Notes under the pieces: generated by a model | What the model saw: only the letters and a program-made list of their open reading frames with translations | Database searches by the model: none | Told to the model about the DNA's origin: nothing | Shown: piece after piece, positions 11,501-22,887 of the stretch | Layout of the letters: the number at the start of each line of letters is the position of its first letter | Numbering within the stretch: position 1 is the first letter of the stretch | From: Kalaharituber pfeilii | Taxonomy: Eukaryota; Ascomycota; Pezizomycetes; Pezizales; Pezizaceae | NCBI GenBank assembly: GCA_015179045.1 | Contig: WHUZ01000024.1 | Location: forward strand, 496,001-560,000 | Length of the DNA: 64,000 nucleotides | Reading direction: 5' to 3' | Program-made: the position numbers and the translations under genes

Positions 11501-12953
11501 GTAAAGGCTGGTGTGCAGATCTGGATAATATATAGATTAGATAGTACTTGTATAGAGATAAATACAGTCATTGAACAAATCATCCTTCAGACGAGAATAG
11601 TGGATTTTTTGTTGTTTCCAAGTGCAAGAATGGGAATGAATATCTTTCATTACAAATATTCTCTTCTATTCAATTCTTGTTCAGGCTTCGTTAGCTACAT
11701 ATTTGTTTAGCTTTTACTTCCACATTGTGGTGCGCGAGTGCTTCTTCCGTTCAGATTCTTATGAACGTATATACTTATGACGGTATATTTCTTTATCAAG
11801 AATTGAATCAACCCATTCCAAGTCGATGAGTTTGAAAACATCACTTCTACAAATACATTGTTCTCCCTCGCACTTGCTGGTCTCTCCTTCCATGATACTA
11901 GAATTCACCGCTTTTCCTCATGAATAACCTTCCATCCCATCGAAGAATCCTTTCCATGCGCACAATAACTTGCACTGTATAGTTTCAGTAAGCCTGGGTC
12001 GGTAGTTCGTGGGGCCGTGTTTTGTTGCACCATTTGTGGAATAAGATCAATAAAGCAAGAGGAAAAACAAAACAACAAGCTTTTTACAGACCCGGACATG
12101 TAATTATTTTTATTTTATTTTATTTTATTTTTTTCCCCGTTCAGTCTGCAACCTAACAAAAACTATACGTTCAATAAGGAATAATAGCACTCTTGGGTTT
12201 GTTTTATATTACTTGTATTGTGGTTCTGGTTCAGCACTCGACTTCGTTGCCATTATTCACCAGAACACGATCAATGTTAGGAATATATGATAAGGAAGTG
12301 CGGTACCAAACTACGTGGTAGTATGTTGCTTGTCACGGGATGGAAGACACAAGATGCTACTATGGGAATCGACAATCCTAGTGCACGGTATATCTGGCTA
12401 GCGGAAAGAGATATACGAACTACATTGTAGGGTGTTTCTGTGACGCATTAGTAACCCAATTAGTTTAATGCAGTGTTCTAGATGGCCTTACTTGCCGCAG
12501 AGCGTATTCTGAGCCTTATCTCTGCTATCTACTTTAAGTATCGTATGATATACAGATACTACCTAGTAGTATTTGCATAGCGCCCTACCGCTGTCCTCGC
12601 CATAGTGCTGAAGGCAGTATACGAGTAATGATTAAGAAAAAGGGAAAAAAAAGGAATTACAACCGCTTTGTCATTTGAAATGCCAGGGACTAAGCAATAC
12701 ACCGCCTATGTACCATCGCAATCTAGTTCCTCGCTTCCGTCTCAGTGCGGGTCGGAATCTCCGAGCCGCTCGTTCTGCACTTTGTGTACTGTACCTTGAG
12801 GCATTTACGCTCTCATGGGAAAGACAGACGGCGAGAAAGTAAAGTAGGAAGAGGCTGGCTGAGAGTGGAAGGCAGTTAGCCGGTGAATTCGGGGGTATGT
12901 GTTGTACGGGGGATAGTGTTGCTTGGGGAGGGCGGTGGGTTAGCAGAGGAGGA

Positions 12954-12986
<33 letters not shown>

Positions 12987-15900
12987 GAGAGGGACAGAGC
13001 TGCAGGGGTGTCATTGCGTAATCGCGGTGATGGTGGTTACAGTTTGGGCTACTCCAGATTCCCCATATGCGTTTTCTGGGGGTAGATATCGCGCACAAGT
13101 AGTTTTCACCACCAGACATGGACCTAGAGCCCCTCCTCACTCACCATATGTAATGCTTATGGCAGCCATATCTCTCCGACACTGACACTCGCGCCTAATC
13201 CTCATTATCACGCAAAACCTTGGTGCTCTGGGGCAACGCTAGCTGTATTTTAGGGGGTCTGGACACTAAAAGCCGGCTGGCACATTGAAGAATGGCTTCG
13301 TACTCAATCTATTTCCAGCTACTAGCGCGCGTACACCACCATAACACGCACACTACGCACAATGTCTTGGCTCTGCTATCAGGTTCTGAGGTGGGGAGCT
13401 CCGGAAAGAACGAAGTGGAGAGCTAATCGGGGACTTTTGGTCTTGGATGAACCTTGGCACAATTGTTTTGTTTTGTTAGGGGTCTAGGACATACCCACAT
13501 CCACGTTGACATGATACTGAGTGCCACCTCGATATGACGCAACAGAAAGCTAGCTCAGCATGGCGCTCCTTGCGATAGCTGCCCTAAACTCTACTATTGC
13601 TCTTCGTAATCTGCATTGCAGGTTTCACGCAAAGGTGCAGTGCTTCATTGGCTAGAAGTTATCTTTGGTAATAACCTGGCTAGACGCTTGAACATGCTTT
13701 GAGATGTTACAATATAGCCCATCGTAGAGAACACAGCTAGCAGACACAACGGGTTCCAATGTTTACTTTCAGTGCAAGTGCAGCGGGCATTGCAATGAGA
13801 CATTCTAGGATTCGAGGGTCATTCCATACTTTTTCTTACCTTGTTAACGTTGTTTCAATCAAATTCTTCATTGCCGGTGCAAGGCACGTATTCAGCGTAG
13901 AGGAATAAGTCTCGCTGAAGGCACATAATTCGTTATCATGGATTTTTACTCACTTGCGTACGTCTACTGTGTTGTACCTGATGCTACTGCACCTCTCATC
14001 CGCTTTTTCTTTCTTGAGCGTGCATTTAGCACAACATCGTAAACTTGCTACCCCCCCTTTTTTTTTTCTCAGTCACACAAGTGTGGTATCATCATCATCG
14101 TGAACCCGCCAAGTAGAGCTTATCTCGGGGGGGCTTTTGCTAAATATGTCTATTAGGTCGAACCCGAATAGAAGCTGTTTACCGGAGTCTGTTTTTCCTC
14201 CGCGTGTCAGCGAATCTGTCATACGACCGTAGCTGCTGCTGGCCAATTCAGGGGTATCAACGGCATCTGCGCCTGTGTGCGTTGGGGAAAAAACACATTT
14301 CCAATCGAGGGGAGAACAGTGAGTTATTGTGTGGTGGCACTACTGTTTGCCCAGAAAGTGGTGATGTGTCTGGCCAAGAAGCGTACGTGCTCCCCACACC
14401 TGTAAATATCTAACTTTCTCGTCAAAAGGTCATGGAGCCTAAGTCTCCTCCCCCCCTCTGCAGTGCGGAAGCCGGTGTTGTAGCTGTACTGCCTATGCTC
14501 TGACGACAGAGTCTATTCCACGCCACGCGTACGCCGTTTACGAGCTCAGAAAAAAACGGGAGGGAAAAATTTCCCACACAACCTCTACCGGGACTGACTT
14601 TCGGCGTGGAAGAACACCATATCGTAGCTATTCTAAAGTGCATGGTTGGACTACTAAGTTAAAGAGGTGTGAGATGAGGAGCTCCCCGAAGGATTTGTTT
14701 TGCCACATATTCCGTCGATTAAGGGAGCTAGCAACATACGCTCTGCTCTAGTGATCGACGCTGATACACTATCACGAATCTACATGCTAATGTAACCACC
14801 TCCGGTCGTATTTTGGGCAGTGGTTGGGAGATTCCTGGAGAGTTTTACTTGAACTTTGCTTGAGCTTGTGCAGCAGCTCTGTTTGGCCACCACCACCACC
14901 ACCACCACCACCACCACCACTAGAATCGACCACCATCACTTCCTCATGCAATGTGCCATTTCCATCGAGGCTAGCCCCCAGAGAAAATTGTATTCACACC
15001 TATCGTCGTTCTCCAGATAGCACTGTAACAGCAGCGAGCACGCCATCCATGCCATCCCTGTCATACACAGAAGCAGTAAATAAGGACCACTCCCCTCCAG
15101 ACACTCTGCTCTTTCTTCTTCCCATCACCATCATCGGCACTTGACCCTGGAGGTCAAGGACCCAAACCTACCTCCAGAAATGGTATCCTCAAGCCATTTC
15201 CTCATTATAACCCACGCATTGACTGGCAGCTTTCCATAAACTGCCACTATATAATACAAACATCCTCTCCGGCGAGCACATAAGAACCAGCAGCTCCAGT
15301 GGGCTCAACGAGCCTCTGGTAGGAGCTAAGGTCCTCCTGCGGGCAGTGCTCACCTGCATCCGCATTCGCTGCTCGACTCTTCGCCGGCCATCGTCACCCG
15401 GTCCCGGTCCTGCCCTGGCTCGCATAAGAGAAGCGCCGTGCGAGCCACAGGTCAATGGACCAAAGAAGCCTCCTTCCCGCGCTCCAACTCAAGTCAGAGA
15501 GCAGCGGTCGGGGGCAGGTATATACAGTACATCGGATGACCTCATCTTGACCCGCAATGCGCAAAAATGGCCTTAGCGGGCGCGCCTGCGGTGTCGAGAT
15601 AGAGGCGTCCTGTGAACTGATATTCTGGGTGACGGCGGTCGTGCACAGGAGGCCGGCCTCTTCGAGGTTGTTCCTGGGGGTAAAAAGCGAGTAGGAGCGG
15701 CCCTCAGCTGGTCTGGCTCGCCTCGACACCATTCGGAAGGAAGATGGCCTTTCTCGAATGGTATAGAGTATTCCTTGAGCTCCAGAAGGTAAATTCACCT
15801 CCGAAACTTCGTAACAGATTTCGTTCCAAGAACCCGAGCTGACAGTTCTTTTGATAGCGAGCCTCGACCGCAAACCCGACCGCACCCGCAAAGAACGAAA

Positions 15901-17390
15901 AGCGGTGTGCACGGCCACTCAGTTTTTCCGGCTCCTCCCCACGCCGCCATCCAAGCTGCTCCTCTGCCGGCTCGACTAACGCAGCCCTTTGCCCTAGTGC
16001 GACGCTGGGAAATTTCGCAAAGGGGGCAGCAAGCTGACGGATTGGCACTCCATGCGACAGAGCTGGAGAATGCGGCGGTCACGTCAATGCGGGCGTGCAC
16101 CGGGGATTGCGATGGTGTCGGTCTTGGTTTTGCTTTGTTCTTTTTTGGGTTTGCTGTTTTTCTTCTGGAGCTGTTTTGTCTTCTTGTGTCTGGCCGGAAA
16201 ATGTGCACGGGGCATAGCATGCGTAATGTTTTTCGAAACCGCGCATACTACTGGCTCCTGGGGGGCAGCTCCACGGTTGCCACTGCCTCCTCCGTTTGGC
16301 TGCACGCCTTGGAGGCAGTATCTGCCTTGTGAACAGCTGCAGTCCTCTCAACAAAAGTGAGGGACCGCCAACGCCACACACTATGCAACATCGGTTGGGT
16401 TCAGCAAGTCTGCTAATTTTCTCTCTCTGCGCTGTCGGTGCCGCCGCCCTCTACTGTATCCGGACCCCACTATATATATCGGCACTGAGATGACGGAATC
16501 ATCCTCTGGGACCGTTTGGAGCAACGATGCGTGGAGTCACCCCTGGCTCCCCCATTCGCCCAATTCAACGACCTCCCCACCTCATCCCGTCCCATTCCGG
16601 AGCAGCTGCGAAGGAGGATACAACAGGCAGATCAGGGTGGAACACCTTCACCGCGCCCGTACTCCAAACTTCCGTCCCGCGAATCGCGGGACAACGTTTG
16701 CAGATTTTGGGTTCGGGGCGGGCCCGCTTCTCACGAGACGTCGGGCGAAGAAGAATTTGGACTGGGGGTTCTTGGTTCCGCCAACACCATCTGCCTGTTG
16801 GGACAACCCTCCATTCCTATTTGGGATGGACTGTGGGTTCTTGCTCTCCTGGTTTTTTTTTTTTTTTGGGGGGGGGGGTGAGTGGGGGGGTTTGGTTTGG
16901 TTTTTGGTTTCCTCTTGTGGCTTCCTTCTTCGTGTCGACGACTGGGTTCTTCGATCGTCGGTTTTTTGTTTTCGCTTTGTTTCTTTGTTGGTTATTTGTT
17001 TATATATATAGATATATCTGGTACCTGGGGGTCCGACCACGGGGAGGATCTGATGCACGGTGGTTCTCCCCAACGCGGATTATTCTTCCCCCTTGCTCCG
17101 GCAGGCCGACCTGGCACAGCACTCTGTGATGTTGTACCTGGAAGCTCGGTTTTGGCCGGCGAGGATGGGATGATGCTCGAGAGCGGGAATCTCCATTTCT
17201 AGGCAATGCCACCCGTGGCTGCGCAACTACTCTGGTCTGGGGAATAGCCCCGCTGTTTCAATCTGTTTGTCTTTCCAGTTCGTGTGAATAAAAGGAAACT
17301 TTGACAAAGAAATCATATGCGCTAAGAGCAAACTAGGCTCTTGGCGCGAGTGGCCCGTGGTTAGACAGTGAATCCTGCGCTTGTGACTTT
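11500..17390. other. Gene-poor interval with microsatellites
   Basis: I could not support any gene. Simple repeats include a TTTTA run at about 12104-12134, a GGA/G run at about 12947-12992, a CCA run at 14888-14922 and a T-run followed by a G-run at 16857-16878. The longest minus-strand frames (15394-15918 and 15795-16220) overlap in different phases and look like shadows of GC-rich DNA. A real gene split by many introns could be missed. Confidence 0.4.
14888..14922. repeat. (CCA)n microsatellite
   Basis: About eleven perfect CCA units, giving a polyproline run in the overlapping plus-strand frame. Confidence 0.95.
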
Positions 17391-17394
17391 CTAG

Positions 17395-17457
17395 ATGCTA
17401 CCAAGAATCTTCCTCCTCCTCGTCCTCTCTGCCTTCACCACCACGTCTATGGCATAG
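17395..17457 (+). other. Mini-ORF resembling a signal peptide
   Basis: ATG 17395 opens a 20-codon frame ending at TAG 17455-17457. It reads like a complete secretion signal: MLPR, a hydrophobic core IFLLLVLSAF, then TTTSMA, a good signal-peptidase-type end. No mature protein follows in frame and I see no splice donor. It could be the remnant of a small secreted protein gene, or chance. Confidence 0.2.
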
Positions 17458-17778
17458 CTCCTCCTGCACTCCACCCACCGTACCCTTCAACTTGAAATGA
17501 TCCATACTTTCGAGCAGGGAGAAACAGGAGATTTGATTGATGATAATAATCAGGAGGTCTAAGTACAGGGGTTGCCGCCTTAGATATCACTCGACGCGGT
17601 CCGACAACCTTCCTGAAACAGGGATATGAACAGGGATACAAACTTTACAAACCTTCCAGCTGGTACTGCGATCCACCGATTACCCACAGGTCAAACAGTC
17701 CATCCGTAGAACCTCGCCTCATACAACCTTGCCTAAAGCCTTGCCTTACACTATCTCGGCTCCAATTATCTCTCTTCA

Positions 17779-19630
17779 ATGTCTGTATCTCTTCTCCGTG
17801 CCCGCGAAATCATTGCTGCTATGCCGGCTGCATATTTAAAAAAGCCTGAGAAGGGTGAAAGATATGGGCTAAACCCCAGTGCTGCGAAAACCCGTTTGCA
17901 GGCTTATGCCTTTTCTCAAGGCTTCTTGATTTCGGTCGCAAGCAACTTGAGCATACCCATGAGATGGCAGAAAATCCATTTGATTATCCGGAACATTTTA
18001 CATTCGACCAAGACCATGAGAAGCTTCTTGCAGAAGCTCGTCGTCTGAAAGAAGCCGGTGTTAGTCATACACAAGCAAACAATATCCTTCTTGCACCTAT
18101 TGGGCGTAAAGCCTATTACAATAATAGCAATCCACGCAAACCAGTTGCTGATAGCATCTCACAAACTATGAATCGCATTTTTCAGCTATTAGACAATGCA
18201 AATATGCATTGTATTCCACGCTATACAACAATTCAGCAACAACAACTCGAACCTGAGGTCCAACGCCTAGATGCCCTTTTCTTTACATCTAACAGCCAAA
18301 TTCATCGAGCAAAACGCTTTGCATCCGGTTTTATGATGGAGTTGGATGCTACATTTCGTACGAATAAGCATAAGATGCCCCTTCTATCAGTGGTTGGAGT
18401 TACCAACTCTGGTGCTACGTTTCTTATTGGCTTGTGCTTTATTCGTAGTGAGATTACAGCTGACATTGAGCATGCTTTAAAAGCTATGCAGCAACTGATA
18501 TGGAATGACTGCAAGCCCCCAAGTGTTTGTATAACTGATCAAGGACTAGCTTTACAAAGTGCAATTGCGAGTATTCATCCTGAAATGAAACATCAGTATG
18601 TACTTGGCATATGTTTCAAAATATCTGGAACCGGGTCTGTACAGTACGTAAGGGAATGACATCTGCAGTTGCAAGTGAGGATGCACTAAAGATTGTTCGT
18701 CAGCGTATTTGGGCTTGGATACAGTGTATATCTTGGGAAACTTTGGAAAAAGTCTTCAATGATATGCAGGAGGTATTACTACCTGTTGAACGTCAGTATA
18801 TTGACGAGTTTTGGCTTCCTAAAACACATCAAGTACTTCAAATTCATACATGCAACTATAGAAATCTTGGTTGCTATAGTACACAGCGAGCTGAAGGTCT
18901 TCATCCTGCAATTAAAGCATTCTTGGATCCAAGGCATTAGTGAGCGGCACGAGCTAGCTCGAGCCTGGATTGATTATATACATAATATTGACAAACTAAA
19001 CTAAACTAAGCTAAATTTTCATCTTTCTCACTACTATCAGCTAAATTGTGCATTTCAAAGTTGTTGGTAGGTCAGAATGAGCTCCAAGTCTCTAATTATT
19101 ACTATATTAGGTATTTACAGTTTATGAAACCTTGCACTGGCTAAGCATTTTAGCGAGCTGTCAAGAAAAACACAAGCATGATCTTGGCTCGTTTGAGCTC
19201 GAGCCAGCTCGAGCTCATGCCAGGCCAGCTCGAGCCGGCTCGAGCTCAAGATCAGTCGAGCTCGTGCCGCTCACTACAAGGCATAATCTTGATGAAGCCG
19301 TTCGTCATCTAGTAAGTATTTTTTCTAATCTATATCTCTAACAAAAAAAAAAAAATTTATAAAAGTATAACTAATATATATATAAAGGTACGGTACTTCG
19401 ATAAAGTCAGTGATAATACTTCATTGGCCGAGAACCGCAGTCGCCTTAAGCGTCATTGGCCACTTCATCTAGACAGTACTGGTATCGGAGCATTTTCACA
19501 GTTACAGGGGCATGTTACTATGTATTGCATCGACAGTGTCATAGGGGAGCGTATGGTGTACAGAGGCCGGGTCTTCTGTCTTACTCTCTGTAGCTGCTTA
19601 CAATATTGGCAGGGACATCTGCAGATATAA
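17779..19630 (+). pseudogene. Mutator-like (MULE) transposase, frameshifted and interrupted
   Basis: The frame from ATG 17779 contains a FAR1-like AYAFSQGF motif, shifts near 17945, then runs through the MULE catalytic region: LDATFRTNKHKMPLLSVVG (first catalytic D) and ITDQGLALQSA (second D). It shifts again at about 18600, just at the family's CxxWH motif (here TWHMFQN), and continues to FLDPRH at 18937. There a 339-bp MITE interrupts it. The frame resumes with NLDEAVRHL at 19285, passes a likely intron (GTAAGT at about 19312 to about 19386) and ends in a degenerate SWIM-like CSC...GH region near 19620. Two frameshifts plus the insertion make it non-functional. Confidence 0.85.
18938..19276. 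mobile_element. hAT-type MITE, 339 bp, inside the MULE gene
   Basis: The ends are perfect inverted repeats, TAGTGAGCGGCACGAGCT and its complement. Both sides are flanked by the 8-bp direct repeat CAAGGCAT (18930-18937 and 19277-19284). Eight-bp duplication and ends of the form TAGNG are hallmarks of the hAT superfamily. The internal right part holds repeated 'gctcgagc' palindromes. There is no coding capacity. Removing one duplication and the insert rejoins the MULE reading frame, so this is a post-insertion state of a coding target. Confidence 0.9.
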
Positions 19631-21117
19631 TCCCGAGGGGAGTATTCAGTCGCTGCAGAGTTGGTATTGAGATGCGCGAAGGATGCGGAAGAGGCTGATT
19701 TGTGGTTTTCTAGCAGGTATACACCCTGCTCACTTTGGATGTCACAGCCCAGCGGAGCCACACTTTCCTCCGCCAACCCCCATGTGCTTACATTAGCCAT
19801 GGACGCCGCAATGATGTGACCACTGATAGTCTCGAGACGCCAGTCAGCGTCTGGGCACGAGACTAGATCGCTGGTATTGATGTGCCCGCTTTGCAATCCT
19901 TCGCATGCAATTCTCCCGGCGTAATATTTCTTGTAGACGTATGACAACTATCAACATTGTATGTTAACAGGCTAATTATATACCATAATCATGAGAAAGA
20001 TAAAAAGAAAAAAGAACAGATATTCATGTTCCGATACATTGTCTTCCACCCTTATAAAGATCTTAATACAATCTCAGTTTGTCTACATCCTTCTTTAATT
20101 TCTCCCTTCCTCTGCATAGCCCAACTTCCTCAGCTCTGCCTGCAAGAACCACCTCACCTCTTCCAGAATCTTCCCAATCCCAGAAAGCTTGATGCATACC
20201 GTGGGGTGCCAGGAATTTAAGTGGGTTTGGAGATGGGGATGGCGATGGGGACCAGAGAATATATCTCGTAATAACCTACGAGACTGTCATCCCTTTTTCA
20301 AATCCCGATACAAGTATATTTCAGGTAGTCTAATTATTCAATCCCATCCTTTTTGTTTCTTTTTATTGCCGAAGTCCCAGATCCCAGAACTCACAAAAGC
20401 CCGTTTCTCCGAAATCCAACGAATTTTCCTCTTATCAACAAGTAAACTAATTAGTAAATCCTGCCGTTGTTTCCTTTCCGCGCCTTCCGCTCCTTCGGTT
20501 AACAGATTAGTCCATCAAGGTGGTGAATGCTTGAATAAATACCTAAGCTGAGCATACGAATCTCAATGAGCATAAATTCGATCCGCATACAGCTCACTAT
20601 ATGCTCGTTCGACAAAAGCTATGCGGAGCATTGCATATTCTACATCAGTCATATATTTGTGTAACAGCCTCTGGTCCGGTTGCATATCCGTACCCTAGGC
20701 GGGGTCAATATCGGTACGCAAGGGGTCCAGCTGTAACGTGCAGTTGACCGGTACGCTAACACTCAGCATTATCTAGGAAGTTTGAGTAGTAATTTACTTG
20801 CTGCTTAAATTTAAAATTAATAAGTTATTCAGCCTACCTAAAATTAATCTACGGTTTTTGAATTGAGATCGGAGTTCAGTTGGTGAGGGAGTGAAAGGTT
20901 GTCCTCCACCATGATTGTAACTATGCATTAGGCCACCCGCACGATCGTCAGCCGCAGCTTCTATTTCTGACAACGGGTGATGTGCCCCGCTCCCGATAAA
21001 TTACAGCACATACAATTCAAAGCGGACATATACTCTGACTCTCCTCTCTGTTTCACTGTTAAAACATCGCCCTTTGCTCTTACTTACGTTTCTCCTTCAT
21101 CCCCTCTGGCACTTCCA
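19631..21117. other. Intergenic between MULE relic and chimeric gene
   Basis: A minus-strand open frame of 160 codons (19465-19947) overlaps the MULE tail antisense. It contains CRCPCQYCKQ but no domain I recognise. The remainder is AT-rich with no repeat. A promoter for the gene starting at 21118 must lie here, but no element could be singled out. Confidence 0.4.
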
Positions 21118-22455
21118 ATGGCAACTCTAGATCCGAGTTCTCCGAAAGCATCACTACACGCACATCAATCGCAACTTCGATTGCATGCAATGGCAATCTT
21201 GGGACAGCTGTACGAGACTGTAGACGTGTTCCAGTTGCTGAAAGTTAGGGATTACCTGGGTGGTGATGTGGAGAAAAGTAAAGGAGTAGCAGATGTGCAA
21301 ATGAGGCGTGGCGTTGGAGGGGGTGTACCTGACCAGATCGGTTTCCGGGAGTATGTGAGTTTTCGCTGTTAGAATTTTTATTTTTTCAATGATCGTTGGA
21401 ACATATTTCAATGGTTATAAGCAAGGCATGAAAGTTTCAGTGGCTGATGGTTGATACTTATCATTTGCTGCAATTTCTCGGAGAATATAGCTACGGTTTC
21501 TAGCCCTCAAGATCCTCACTCCCACTATCGGCACTGCAGGACATATCTACCCCTCGCCCTATATTCAGCACCTCTGGCACAGACACGTTCTTGATTCAGA
21601 AAACTACAGGAACATAGCCGAGAGGTTTCCTGAGGCTGCGAGAGATGGGAGATTAGATTACACGGATAGGTACAAGCATGTTATGGCAGTCGAACAGGGG
21701 AACAAGCGGGGAAGTGAGTCTCTACAATATACCTATCGAAGATACAAGGAGGTGTAGGTTTGGATTTTTTCTATTTGTTCAACGTATTGAGCCGACAGTA
21801 TATGGAGAATGGAAGTATCTGATTTGTCGAGGGGATGGTGAATTAGGTATGGTGAGGACCCGTTGAGAGACTCGACATACACAATCTGGGTAGAAGGGTT
21901 CCACGTTGGGAATGACAGCAAGGAAGGCGACATAAGCTTTAAAACTGGGCTAAAGCTTCCCGTAGTTGCAGCAGCACGTACTCGACGTCGACCAGGTATC
22001 GTTATTGCAGCACCACCCCAGATAGTCTCATGAACTAACCGCTCGAAATTGCTCCATCTTCAGCTCCCCTTCAGCTAAAGCCTACTATCGAGACCGAACT
22101 GCCTCCAGCGGCAGTGATAGCTCTTCGCTCAGCTCGTTTCATTAACGATATCAACAGCATTCAATATCCTCCAGGTATTCTGACCCCCAATCCGGCGCTC
22201 AATGCGGCAGACCCTCCACGCAAATTCAAGTATCAGCAAGAATTTTTGTTACAGTTTCAGACAGTTTGCACCATGAAACCACGTCCGAATTGGGGCTTGC
22301 TTATCCGCGAGACTATTGGCGATCCCAGCGACTATGCACGCCCTACTAAGACTTCCAAGGTGGTTCCAAATCCACACAATTCCCGTAGCCAACGCCCTCT
22401 AGTGAACCCTGCAGCGATTTATTTCCCTACACCTTCCTCGGGCTTTACAAGCTAA
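21118..22455 (+). CDS. Chimeric protein: WHxH-type domain plus eIF4G N-terminal segment
   Basis: Four exons join in frame to 346 aa: 21118-21354, 21491-21753, 21847-21995, 22064-22455. Donors are GTGAGT, GTAGGT and GTATCG, and all acceptors end AG. Residues about 75-190 resemble a domain seen in bacterial and fungal 'glycine-rich-like' proteins: YLRFLALK, then HLWHRHVLDSENY, then YKEVYGEDP...IW. Residues about 210-320 match the N-terminal region of fungal eIF4G: ELPPAAVIALRSARF, QYPPGILTPNPALNA, then YQQEFLLQF at 273-281, which fits the eIF4E-binding consensus YxxxxL plus a hydrophobic residue. The MIF4G (eIF4A-binding) HEAT domain is absent. It could therefore bind eIF4E without assembling eIF4F; that is inference. 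A LINE tail lies about 50 bp past the stop. ATG 21118 is preferred over 20977 for its better-looking N-terminus. Confidence 0.7.
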
Positions 22456-22507
22456 CATCCACCGGTTTCCTATTTCACAATCCCCAATTTTACACACTTT
22501 ATGGGAC

Positions 22508-22850
22508 AGGGTTTTTTTTTTTATTTTATCATTACTTGCATGCCGCCCTGTGGGCTATGGCGAGGTGTAGTTACATGATGAGAAAATTAGGAAAAGGAAA
22601 GAGAAGGAAAGTACGAGCGATAACGTGAGCAAACAGGAATACGATGTCCAAATGAAAAACCTAGTTTCTTTCTTCCAGCCTGACCATTAGATCAAGGAGT
22701 GTGTCTCCCTCCTGTTCCGGCGGGTCCAGGAGGTCTTTCTTCCCTCCCGGCCATATCCTGTCTTTCCATACTCGACACTCCCCTAGCAGATAGCTGGCCG
22801 TCTCCTCCCGTTCCCCGCACCACCGGCAGTCCGGGGCGTCAGCTTTCCCC

Positions 22851-22852
<2 letters not shown>
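22508..22852 (-). mobile_element. Tad-like LINE 3' fragment
   Basis: A T-rich tail (22512-22530) is followed on the minus strand by the ORF2 C-terminus GKADAPDCRWCGEREETA, the same knuckle as the fragment at 8503-9065. The similarity breaks off inside that motif, exactly where the poly(T) of the next LINE begins. Either the second LINE inserted here or both are truncated and adjacent. Confidence 0.8.

Positions 22853-22887
<35 letters not shown>

Noticed and set aside
15394..15918. Minus-strand frame of 174 codons as a gene
   Set aside because: Arg/Ser-rich, no recognisable domain, and overlapped by other open frames of similar length on both strands.
19465..19947. Minus-strand frame of 160 codons with CRCPCQYC
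   Set aside because: The cysteine cluster is antisense to the SWIM-like end of the MULE transposase; no independent support.
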